Shown piece by piece: positions 1 to 9,753 of a stretch of DNA of 64,000 nt. The DNA comes from Dactylorhiza incarnata (Eukaryota > Streptophyta > Magnoliopsida > Asparagales > Orchidaceae): NCBI GenBank assembly GCA_033032865.1, contig JAWHQI010000121.1, forward strand, positions 1,736,001 through 1,800,000, given 5' to 3'. The position numbers and the translations under genes are program-made. The notes below the pieces were generated by a model. The model saw only the letters and a list, made by a program, of their open reading frames with translations, did not search any database and had not been told where the DNA came from. Each line of letters begins with the position of its first letter. Positions within the stretch are counted from its first letter, which is position 1.

Positions 1-1821
1 GCAAATAGTACACAAAAGACGACATTCAAGCAGAGGGGCGTTCCACGAATACCCCGACCTGGCAGCTTGCACTCTCCCTACCCATCTTGGGCGAGTCACA
101 AGAACCCCATGCGTGATGGGAACTCGTTGTAAGACCCCCCTCCCTAATTGCAACCTGGTCGGGTCGGAGACGAGTCTTACCGCCCAAGACGGCCACCCTA
201 TGCTTTCTAAGTGGCACCAACCCACTCTCAAAGCATAGAATGATCGCCTTATAAGGCTATGGAAACTCATCATATCACATCAGATCACAACGGAAGTAAT
301 TCAGAAACCAACATATTTATATATTTTAACAAATGACGTAGCCATATGTTTATACATGCGGCCCATTGAGCTAAAGAAAACTATAATATCCTCTCTCTTC
401 TTCTACCAAGCTAAGGGATCACATCCCTAAGAACCGGAGATGAGACTGGTGTGTCTGCTCGTGCGAGATCTAAGGCAGGAATGCTCTCACGTTGAACTTC
501 GCGCTGCTCCATGTCCTATGAATGGTTATTCAATAACCGTTAGTCACAGACTAAGTGGATTCACACCTCCTCCCTAAGATCCCTAAACTTGGGGACGAGA
601 GTGAACCTCAACACTATCAACAATAACCGAAGCAAAAGAGAGTTAGCAACATATTTATATATTTGCATTTTCAAGAAATAAAGCTAGGAGCATTAGACTG
701 AACAAACGCAATAATATATAACTGGAAGCTGTAGTATGAATATCAGTTATTCCACAAAGAGCTCAACTAGCATTAGACAATCACGCAGGTTTTCATAACC
801 TGCAGTCACATCGTAGGTGTTCAAAACCTGTGCACACACCCTATGTCGACGCAGTTTAGATCGCTTCTCTTCCATCAGGGTAGCGAACCCCGCGGGCCTC
901 ACCAATGTGGTCGTCGGTGATAGTGGCCAGTCCTGCCACTTTTGGGTGTGGACGTACCACACTTCCCAGACCCCAATGTACAACCATGTGTACTCTTGGA
1001 AGTAGGAGACGTCTGTGAATAACTAAATTTGGCCAACCAATGGAGGAACCCGATGAGGCATATAAAACACTGCCGAGCTCTCGGGGTGCACATCTCTCTG
1101 TCGCCTAGAGTCGTCAACTTTCCTGCACTGGTACGTACGGTATACGGGCAAGACTGACCCGCCACTTTCCCGCATGCAATTTACAATACAAGCATTTTAT
1201 AAATCTGATAATAGACATTCTCAGGTCCGTGGTTGCTTGCCTTACTTGACATGAAACTATTCGAGCAGGTGACTGCATAAATCAGTGTGTAGCTCAACTA
1301 TAGACAAGAATCACGATGAGCGTGTGAGTACATTATTTGGGGATAACTTGGGAGGATTAACTCGACTCGTCGCTATCCCCAACTAACACACCAATATAAA
1401 GTCAAACACTCGTTAAAGCAGAGCCCGAGCTTAAAGATGCAAAAAGTGTAAATTGTAATAAATAAGTGTGGTAAGAGAATGCTGCTAAATAAACTACAAA
1501 ATCGAAGTACTGAAATAAGGTACTGGAGTAAACTGCAGTAAGTAAATCCTGAACTGAAATGCTGGAATGATGTGCTGAAAGGAACTGGACCAGTACTGAA
1601 CTGGAATAAAAGAAAAACTCAAGGAAAGTGCGAAATCTGAAATAAAAAGAATTTAGAAAGTTAGTAGTCCTTCAGTTCCATCTCCATCACAGGAGGCAAG
1701 TTTAGTTCTCTCCGTTCCCAGGAGGCTTCTCCATTCCAAGGAGGAAAATCCGTTCATTGGAGACTTCTCCATTCCAAGGTGGTAAGTTCACAATTCTGGG
1801 ATGAGTTCTTATATTTTACTG
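1..1821. other. Non-coding LTR-like sequence (left duplicate)
   Basis: No open frame of substance and no retroelement motif. It is the copy of 16163-18142, whose left edge starts with the LTR-like string TGTACAACCCCG at 16133. Short inverted repeats occur, for example around 787-806. The repeated tokens and the terminal string suggest a relic of a gypsy LTR or untranslated region, but no primer-binding site or target-site duplication was found. Short ORFs here are not credible genes. Confidence 0.4.
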
Positions 1822-2379
1822 TGTTGGGGTCCGCCGATTTATTTGAATCTGATAGTCACTTTAGTTGCACATGTTATTGTTGGAACATGGTCTCTCGCAT
1901 CTCCTAGGTTTGAGAATAACAAATCCTATGTATATTTGATCTTGTGTGTTTAGAGTGTGCAGGAAACAAAGTCCATATGACTCAAGGATAACATAAGAAG
2001 GTTGCCCCCAAAATTGAGCCAATAAATCCAACATGCACACTAACGCCGACGGTAGCACCTAGTGCCCCGCACTAGTGATGTTTAGCACAATTCCGGAACA
2101 CATTTAGTAGGCGCTAGCGCCAGGCGGTAGCGGATAGCGCAGGCGGTAGCGCGGAACACAAGAGGCAAGGCGGAAATGTTTCCTCGGACTGAAGATTCTC
2201 CCGCGCAGAATATGTTCTAATATGAGATAGCGTCGGCTGTAGCGATTGTTTACCCAGAAGACCGCCTCCGAGTAAAACTTCTCACAGACTGGGCGATCTG
2301 AGGAGGCTAGTCACCCGATTCGGACCCGACAAGGTCGGCCAGTACAAACTGAGCGGTCTGATAGGATTCAGATCGCCTC

Positions 2380-2744
2380 CAAGGATTGAAGACTCAAGGC
2401 TCAAGTCCAGAAGGCAAGTCGTGGTCTCAAGACGGAGACCGTCCGAGTTGCACTATGAAGACTATCAAGGCTCAAGCCCAGAAAGCAAGCTGCGGTCTCA
2501 AGACGGAGACCGCCCGGGTTGCACTATGAAGACTATCAAGCCTCAAGTCCAGAAGGCAAGCCACAGTCTCAAGAAGGAGACCGCCCGGGTTGCACTATGA
2601 AGACTATCAAGGCTCAGGTCCAGAAGGCAAGCCGCGGTCTCAAGACGGAGACCGCCCGGGTTGCACTATGAAGACTATCAAGGTTCAAGTCCAGAAGGCA
2701 AGCCGCGGTCTTATGACAGAGACCGCCCGAGTTGCATCATTGCC
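2380..2744. repeat. 71-bp tandem repeat, about 5 units
   Basis: The token CACTATGAAG recurs at 2451, 2522, 2593 and 2664, with a degenerate form at 2735, giving an exact 71-bp period. Each unit contains GCGGTCTCAAGACGGAGACC or a close variant, itself an inverted repeat (GGTCTC/GAGACC). The array sits about 170 bp upstream of the TATA box, the position expected for U3 enhancer repeats. It is also present at 18701-19065. Confidence 0.9.
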
Positions 2745-2833
2745 TTGATCGTAGCATCTTCATTCTCCGGCCAGGACAGATCGGAAGTGCAAGCCGCGCG
2801 GCTTCTTTTTTTTCTCCTTTCTGTATCCCATCA

Positions 2834-2915
2834 CCGCCTGCCCGATTCTTTTGTACCCGGGCAGGCGGTTATTTTATCCCTGCCCGTTCGGGCAGGCCCT
2901 CGAGTCTATAAATAG
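2834..2915 (+). promoter_or_regulatory. Promoter-proximal hairpins and TATA box, A1 LTR
   Basis: CCGCCTGCCCG (2834-2844) pairs perfectly with CGGGCAGGCGG (2858-2868). CCTGCCCG (2879-2886) pairs with CGGGCAGG (2889-2896) across a 2-nt loop. TATAAATAG follows at 2907-2915. The arrangement of repeats, hairpins, TATA box and GC-rich leader fits an LTR U3/R boundary. In the right copy the second hairpin has one mismatch. Confidence 0.6.
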
Positions 2916-3264
2916 GGGGCGGCGACGTTCCCAAGACACGCACACTCGAATCCTGGAGCTCTCTTGTTAAAGTTGCGGTCTCGAGTTTCCTGTCTTGCGA
3001 CTTGTCTAACCGGCCGGCTTCTTCTTTTCTGCTCTTGCAGCCCGCTGTAACCTCTCTATTTGACTCAAAGGAAAGTCCGTCACAGGAGTGGCATTCGCCG
3101 TGATGGGCGAAGTCTGGCCTCGACCGCTGCTAGCGGTCTAACTTTCTCTAACCGAATACTAACCGACAGCCCGCAGCCTCCGATTTCCTTCTGAGGTGCA
3201 TTTTCGGATTCAACAGAAACACGCGACCTTCAGATCGCGGATTGTCAGCGAAACCTTTGTCAAA

Positions 3265-3931
3265 ATGTCAGACCGCCAGTTCCCTCTTGGAGACTACTCC
3301 GACCACAATGAAGATTCCCTGTGGGAGGCTTTGGAGCAATCGAAAAGAGAAGCCGAGCGAGCTCAGAAAGTGACTGATCATCATTTGGACGCAATCAGTC
3401 AGGCTTTAGCACTGTTAACCGAGCGGTTAGTTACACATCAGATCGCGGTTAACCAGGCGGTGAATCCGGTCCCTCCTCCACCTCCTCCTTACCTGCTACC
3501 ACAAGTCGCCAACTTCCAACCGCAACAAGAAGGTTTTGCGGCCCGACAAAACTTCTACCAAGAGGCCGCACACAGCATGCCGGCCCGAGTTCTTGATTTC
3601 CAGGGGGCGGCTTCTCATGCAACTCGCCTTTCCTATCCGCCAGAGGGCGCAGCCCGCCTTTCCTACCCGCCTGAGGTCGCTGCTCATCATTCCTACCCGC
3701 CAGAAGCCGCGGTCCGCTCCTCCTACCAGGCGGCTTGTCCTCGAGTAGCCGCAGCTTAGGCAGCTTACTATTCTACTCCTCTTCTGTATGAATACGTTGA
3801 AGACAACTCTCCCTTCGTGGACGAAGTCCGAGGGGAGCCAGCCCCGAATAATTTCAGAGAGCCCCGTCTGCCAGCCTACAATGGAGAAACTGATCCCACT
3901 GTTCATCTACAGGCCTTCGAGTCGGCCATTG
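3265..3931 (+). pseudogene. gag: Tat-type gypsy gag, N-terminal fragment (A1)
   Basis: The frame opens at ATG 3265 (MSDRQFPLGDYSD) and encodes a charged, helical N-terminal segment followed by a proline-rich stretch and short repeats of the type SYPPE. This resembles the N-terminus of gag in Tat-lineage Ty3/gypsy elements. A TAG interrupts the frame at 3757-3759, after which the same frame continues (NFREPRLPAYNGETDP) until copia element B1 splits it at the CATTG target site. In this copy the sequence beyond B1 leaves gag after 32 bp (13627), so the rest of the element is missing. The earlier GTG at 3196 is in frame but ATG 3265 is the natural start. Confidence 0.75.
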
Positions 3932-4026
3932 TGAAAGTGGAGGTTAGATCTTAAATTAACTCTAGAGGCGGGGGTGAATAAAGTTTAAAACTTTTTCCCT
4001 TAGTTTAATTTGCGGAATTAAAAATA

Positions 4027-4057
<31 letters not shown>

Positions 4058-5625
4058 TGAGTAATAAAAACTGAAATAGAAAATCAACACAGCACAACAC
4101 AAAAAAGAAATCAAACACAGAAGACACAAGGAGATAGTTCCACACTAAACTTGGGTACGTCTACTCTTTTACCACCCTTGGTAGGAATCCACTAGGATTT
4201 TTGATCAGGTGCCCTCACACCAATGAGCTTTTGACAAGGTGCCCAAAAACCAACTAGATTTTTTGATAAGGTGTCTTGCCACCAAGAGGTAAACTTTTAG
4301 GGAGTTTTAACCCTGTACAGAATAGGATAGAGAGGGGTTGAGATGTTCTTCTTTGTCAAGATGTATAGAAAAGACTCTAGTGGATGTTGATGTAGAAAAG
4401 AACTCCTCTGTCTGATATGAGATGTTTGACAATTGATTTCGCTGGAGCTTTTCTTTGAAAGAATTGATCTTCCTGTAGCAGATAAATCTGAAAGAGTGAG
4501 TTCTTCAGATTTCTTGTTGCTCTTTTGAAAGATCTGGACTTGCAGCAAAAGACTGAGAGAAGAATTGAAGTTCTCAGTTGAAATGAAAATGCTGATGTTG
4601 AGGAAGAAGAAATTGATGTTCTTTTTGTTCTTCTTTCTCTTCTCTTCCTGTAGCTTTCTCCTTTCTTGATTCTTATTTTGCAGCAGGAAATCTGAGAGAT
4701 GGTATAGCTGTTCTCAGAAAATGTGTGCTGCTAGAGGAGGAAGACGATGAAGTTCATTTTTTTTAATAATGCTAAGGAGGAAGAAGAAGTCATTTTCAAT
4801 TTCTTTTCTTCCAGTATATTTCTTTCTGACTCGTGAGCCTCTTCTTTCCTTTTTTTTGTACTGCTGTATTAATGAGTTCTGTACTAATTGTCGTGTAACA
4901 ACAGCTGTAAAATTATTCTGTAATATCTTCTTCCTTCTTTCTTTTGAAATCACTGACATAAATTAAATGCACATTCCTTATATTAAGGAATATATTATTC
5001 TGAAGGCGTATTTCTGGGAACTGCAACTGTCACGTCGTATTCTCCTCCCTTTTCCATGAATATGTCTTTTTTCGAGCAAATGTCAACGGCTATAACTTAA
5101 ATAATAAAGGAAATATATTTTCCTTACTTGATTTGATGGAAAGAGCCGTTGCTTTCGTCGATCTGAGTTCAGAGAATGAAATGAATATAATTATTCTGAA
5201 ATTTCTGAGCTTAAATAGGAAATTTTTGATCTGAACAAAATTTGTCGAACGCAGACTGGAGTTCGTCGAACGGAAAGATTCGTCGACCGCTGAGCCTGGA
5301 TAAAATCGTCGAGCGCTGAACGTCGAGCGCTGAGCTGGAGTATAAGCGTCGAGCGCTGAGCTTAGACAAATTCTTCGACCGCTGAGACGGGTTCATCGAC
5401 CGCTGAGAACAAGTCTGTTCGTCGAACGCAGAAAGCTTATCATTTGTCGAACGCAGAGAACCATTCGTCGAACGCAACTAGCCATTCGTCGAACGCAGAA
5501 ACTGAATGAAATTTCTAGTTCTAACAGCCTAAACTCTTGACCCATAAACTATACATTGGGGTCAACTTGTCCTTAGTTAACATATAGTGATCCTAGCCCA
5601 AATCAGAAATAAGGTTGTTCCAACA
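3932..5625 (-). repeat. 3' LTR of B1 (1694 bp)
   Basis: Begins TGAAAGTGGAGG and ends GTTCCAACA on the plus strand, so on the coding strand it starts TGTTGGAAC. The candidate TATA box on the coding strand is TATTTAA, complement of 5211-5217. The upstream U3 part (5226-5500) is packed with GTCGA-type palindromic motifs. It shares private variants (for example GGTTAGATCTTAA) with the LTR at 20253-21956 rather than with the other LTR of its own element, which shows the duplication came after insertion. Confidence 0.92.
5226..5500. repeat. Array of TCGTCGA-type motifs in B1 3' LTR U3
   Basis: About a dozen copies of motifs such as GTTCGTCGAAC, TTCGTCGACCGCTGAG and GTCGAGCGCTGAG, many self-complementary around TCGA, lie just upstream of the TATA box on the coding strand. 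The same array occurs in the other B LTRs (13208-13475, 21565-21830, 29180-29440). They create spurious ORFs rich in RSTN. They probably act as transcription-factor sites in U3. Confidence 0.8.
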
Positions 5626-5640
5626 ATCTCCCCCTATTTG
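5626..5640 (-). other. Polypurine tract of B1
   Basis: On the minus strand AAATAGGGGGAGAT stands immediately before the LTR start TGTTGG, the expected primer for plus-strand DNA synthesis. The same sequence precedes the 3' LTR of element E (56981-56994). Confidence 0.88.
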
Positions 5641-6556
5641 GGTTAGGACACTATTTGACAAAAATTGAAAATAAACAAATGCTAAAACAGCAAAAACAAC
5701 AGAGCATGAATATATCTGATGTATTTTTAAATATTTTATCAGATATAAAATAAATAGTGCTCTGAGTTTTTTGAAAAAAACATTTCAATAAAAACAGAAA
5801 TGAAAATACAATTAGAACCTTGATTTTTCTGAATTCTGAAATTCTGATTGAAATTCTGATCTGAACTGAACTGTATCTGCTATGTAAATCTGGTATCTGA
5901 ATTTGTTCTGAACTGAATTTGTCTGAGTTCTGATTTTGATATTTATCTGATTTCTGAATTTCTGATTAGCTGAGCTGTAGCAATAACTAATACTGAATTT
6001 GCTAAAACAAAATTCTTCTTCTGAGCTGTACTGTATCTGCATCTGAACTTGATTATGAGCTGTATCTGAATTTTTCTGAAACAGAAATTTGCAATCAGCA
6101 AGCTGCTGTAAGCTTTATCAAGCTTCTTCATACAACAACTCCCCCTGAGAGTGTCTCCCCATGAGACTGGAGGTTCTTCAGCTTTCTCCTTTTTCCTAGT
6201 TTATAGAACAACTCCCCCTGAGCAAAGCAATGCATCAAATGGAGCTTGTTCATGAAAACTTCTCCGCCTGCCTAGTTTCAGGAAAGGCCTAAAGCTAGGC
6301 CCCTTGAAGAAGGGACATTTGATGGAGGTAGGGAAAGATGCAAGATTGTCATTGCTATTGTTCCTACACAATAAAATAGAGATCAAGTGCAAAGGGAACT
6401 AGAAAGAGAAACAATTATGTAGGCATTCAGCTAATAATTTTTTTTTATTAATGATGCCAGGCTGAAATAAAAAGCTTCAATTCAATGAAGAGATGGGTAA
6501 GTAGAAAACTTATTTTCTTTAACAGATTGAATCTCCATCTATCATACCTAGATGAT
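5641..6556 (-). other. 3' non-coding region of B1 with extra polypurine motifs
   Basis: There is no credible ORF. It is rich in simple TCTGAATT-type repeats (5810-6060). Two further polypurine-like strings on the minus strand, both CAGGGGGAGTTGTT-like, lie at about 6130-6142 and 6208-6222. Multiple upstream polypurine tracts are a known trait of Sireviruses. No env-like gene is present, unlike element E. Confidence 0.6.
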
Positions 6557-9141
6557 TTATAAAGAAGATATGTTTTCATCCAAGGGCTTGGTGAAAATGT
6601 CAGCTCTTTGTAAATCAGTAGAGATGAACTGTAGGCAGATTTTGTTTTTATCCACATTATCCCTAAGGAAGTGGTGCCTAATTTCTATGTGTTTAGTCCT
6701 ACTATGGAGAACTGGATTTTGTGCTATAGATATTGCATTAGTGTTGTCACAAAATATAATTGAATTATTTAAGTTGACACCATAGTCTAGGAGCTGATTT
6801 TGTATCCACAACATCTGTGAGCAGCAACTGCCTGCAGCTATGTATTCAGCTTTAGTTGTTGATGTGGACACAGATGTCTGTTTCTTACAAAACCAAGACA
6901 CAAGCCTATCACCAAGAAACTGGCAAGTTCCTGATGTGCTTTTCCTGTCTACTCTGCATCCAGCATAATCTGAATCTGAGAATCCAGTTAATTCAAATTC
7001 AGATGATGTTGGATACCAGAGACCTAGATTAGGGCAACCCTTTATATATCTTAAAATCCTTTTTAATAAAATTAGATGAGATTCTTTGGGGTTAACTTGG
7101 AATCTAACACAAATACATGTGACAAACATTATATCAGGCCTACTAGCTGTTAAAAAAGTAAGGAGCCAACAATTGATCTATATACTTTTGAATCAACAGG
7201 TTTCCCTGATTCATCATTATCAATAACAACATTAGAGGGCATGGGTGTTTTCATGGTGGAAGAATCAGACATACCAAATCTTTTCACTAATTCCTTAGCA
7301 TACTTAGATTGGGATATGAAGATTCCATTTGGAGTTTGCTTCACTTGAAGACCAAGGAAGTATGATAATTCACCCATACTACTCATTTCAAATTTAGATT
7401 GCATTAAATTAGAAAATCTTTTGCATAAATTTGAATCAGTAGAGCCAAAAATAATATCATTTAAAGTTTGATAATTCACCCATATATTTGAACTAGCAAA
7501 GTTTGATTTTTTATGTATCCTGAAAAATAAAGTTTTGTCTACTATGCCTCTACAGAATTTATTCTCTAAAAGAAAACTAGCTAAAGTCTCATACCATGCT
7601 CTGGGAGCTTGTTTGAGACCATAGAGAGCTTTCTTAAGCTTAAATACAAAAGAAGATTGAGTTGGAGAGATGAAACCCGGAGGTTGTTCCACATAGACTT
7701 CTTCTTTAATTTCTCCATTCAGAAATGCACTCTTTACATCCATTTGATAAACCTTGAACTGCTTGTATGCAGCAAATGCAAGAAAAATTCTGATTGCTTC
7801 AAGTCTTGCAACTGGTGCAAAAGTCTGATCATAGTCTATTCCTTCTACTTGTGAGTATCCTTGAGCTACTAGTCTAGCTTTGTTTCTCACAATGTTACCA
7901 TCTGCATCTAGCTTATTCATGTAGACTCACTTGGTTCCAATAACTGGATAATTCTTTGGTCTAGGAACCAATTCCCAAACTTTGTTTGCCTCAAACTGAT
8001 TGAGTTCCTCTTGCATAGCAATGATCCAGTTGGGATCTTGTTCTGCATCTTGTAGGGATTGAGGTTTAATCCGAGAGAGAAAACAAGTATGCATCATATT
8101 ATGATTTGCTTGATGCTTTGTTTGCACACCTGCTGAAATATCACCAATTATTTGAGATATTGGGTGATCTCTAACTGTAATGTGGTCAACAGTTGGAGCT
8201 GGTTCAGCAATAGTTTCCACTTGGTGAATTTGTTCAGCTGATTTATCCTGTGGAAGATGATCTGCTATTATCTGATTTAAACTGTCAACAAAATCTGGGT
8301 GATCTTCTTCTTCACTTTCTTCAGCATTCTGCTGTACAGGATCCAGAAATCCTTCTTTATGTAGAGCTAATTGATCTAGCTGCTCACTTGGATCTTCACA
8401 TAGATCTGATACCTGCAAAGTATTTATGGTAGAGGTGGTATTCCTCTCCTCATTTAACAGGTTAGTTTCATCAAAAGAAACATGCATGAACTCCTCTATC
8501 TTAAGAGTAGATTTGTTGTAGACTCTATATGCTTTACTAGATAGAGAGTATCCAAGGAATATGCCTTCAGCTGCCTTAGCTTCAAACTTCCTTTGATATT
8601 TCTTATCATTGTTATGCGCATAGCATTTACAACCAAAAATCATAAAATAGCTAACCTTAGGCTTTTTATTCTTGGGTAGTTCATAGGGAGTTTTACCCTT
8701 AAGTTTATGTATCAGGCTTCTATTCAACACATAATTTGTTGTGTTCACTACCTCTGCCCAAAAAGAGAGTGGCAAATGAGCATCAACAAGCAATGTAGTT
8801 GCTGATTCAATTAGTGTTCTATTTTTCCTTTCAGCTACCCCATTTTGTTGAGGGCTTCTGGGAGCAGAGAAACACTGTCTGATCCCCTCTTTTCCACATA
8901 ATTCTCTCATCAGAAGAGACTCAAACTCAGTGCCATGATCACTTCTGATCAATGCAGCTACAGTAGAGTACTCAGTCTTGATGGACCTGAGAAAGTCTGT
9001 TAGAACTTTGAAGGTATCAGACTTGTTCCTAAGAAAGAACACCCAAGTGAATCCTGAGAAGTCATCTACAATAACTAGAGAATAATGCTTCCCTCCTAAG
9101 CTCTGTATAGCAGTAGGTCCAAAAAGATCTAAATGCAGCAA
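6557..9141 (-). pseudogene. pol: B1 integrase, reverse transcriptase and RNase H
   Basis: Read from 9141 leftward. The integrase core has DLFGP, SDHGTEF and GVAERKNRT, which hold the DDE residues. The RT follows with [11 protein letters not shown] and [10 protein letters not shown], then RNase H with GFSDSDYAG and the tail [12 protein letters not shown] at 7927-7929 replaces a Trp codon that is intact in B2. A run of six A (seven in B2) near 7152 causes a frameshift. In both copies the RT catalytic YVDD is replaced by an unrelated segment (around 7469-7484), so the enzyme would be dead. It continues from the protease frame with a shift at about 9200. Confidence 0.88.
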
Positions 9142-9203
9142 ATACAGAATCCTAGGTGAATCACTCTTGGATAAAGATTTGAAACTACTTCTAGTCTTCT
9201 TAC

Positions 9204-9737
9204 CTAACCGACAAGCCCTGCTAAGTCCTTCCTTCTTGTATGAACCAGAGTGACAAGATTGTCCTTAGAAAGCTTAGAGATAGTTCTAAGGTTAATGTGT
9301 CCAAGCCTTTTATGCCATAATTCATTTGTCTTACTTATTGAATTAAATAGACAGATGTCTGAATTGGCAGAGTCAAAATTGACTAGATAAATGTTTTCTT
9401 GTCTAATACCAGATAATACATTTATGTTTTTATTATTGGTAATAAGACATTGGGAAGGGTTAAAGGTTACCTGATAACCTTCATCACATAACTGGCTTAT
9501 GCTGATGAGGTTGTGCTTGAGACCTTTGACATATGATACTTCTTTGAAGGTGACTGCTCCAATCTTGACTTGTCCATATCCTTTTGTATGTCCACAGTTG
9601 GAGTCTCCAAAGACAACTTTGGGTCCAAACTTTGCCTTATAATTGCTCAGGTTGGCCTTGTTTCCTGTCATATGCTTTGAGCATTCACTATCCAAGTACC
9701 AATATTCCTTTATCTTTGGATAACTGTGTACCTGCAA
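9204..9737 (-). pseudogene. pol: B1 aspartic protease and GAG-pre-integrase zinc region
   Basis: The sequence WYLDSECSKHMTG marks the copia protease active site, which is normally D-S-G. Here Gly is Glu, also in B2, so the change predates the duplication. Downstream HNLISISQLCDEGY and LWHKRLGHINLRTI are the usual protease-to-integrase linker. The open frame begins right after a polypyrimidine tract and TTTGCAG, with no ATG before the active site, so pol expression would need frameshifting, splicing or reinitiation. The frame shifts again before the integrase. Confidence 0.82.
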
Positions 9738-9753
9738 AGACAGAAAAAATAAA

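Larger units (their letters stand above)
1822..3084 (+). repeat. 5' LTR/leader of Tat-type element A1 (approximate bounds)
   Basis: Lies directly upstream of the Tat-type gag. It begins at a plausible TGTTGGGG terminus, carries a 71-bp tandem array, two hairpins and a TATA box at 2907, and ends near a CACA at 3081-3084 followed by a TGGCATTCGCC string that could be a primer-binding site. The partner LTR of this element is not in the window, so both ends are inferred. A second copy lies at about 18143-19405. Confidence 0.4.

Noticed and set aside
899..1165. Small ORFs in the non-coding leader (also 17178-17486 and 16103-16393)
   Set aside because: Not conserved between the two duplicates in length or frame, with no recognisable domain.
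2380..2744. Possible CRISPR array (regular 71-bp repeats; likewise 42804-43491)
   Set aside because: Units are contiguous with no unique spacers, there are no cas genes, and the setting is a plant LTR.
5211..5477. ORFs rich in RSTN repeats in the B LTRs (also 13060-13515 and 29034-29489)
   Set aside because: They translate the TCGTCGA motif array of U3. The pattern is explained by DNA repeats, not by a protein.
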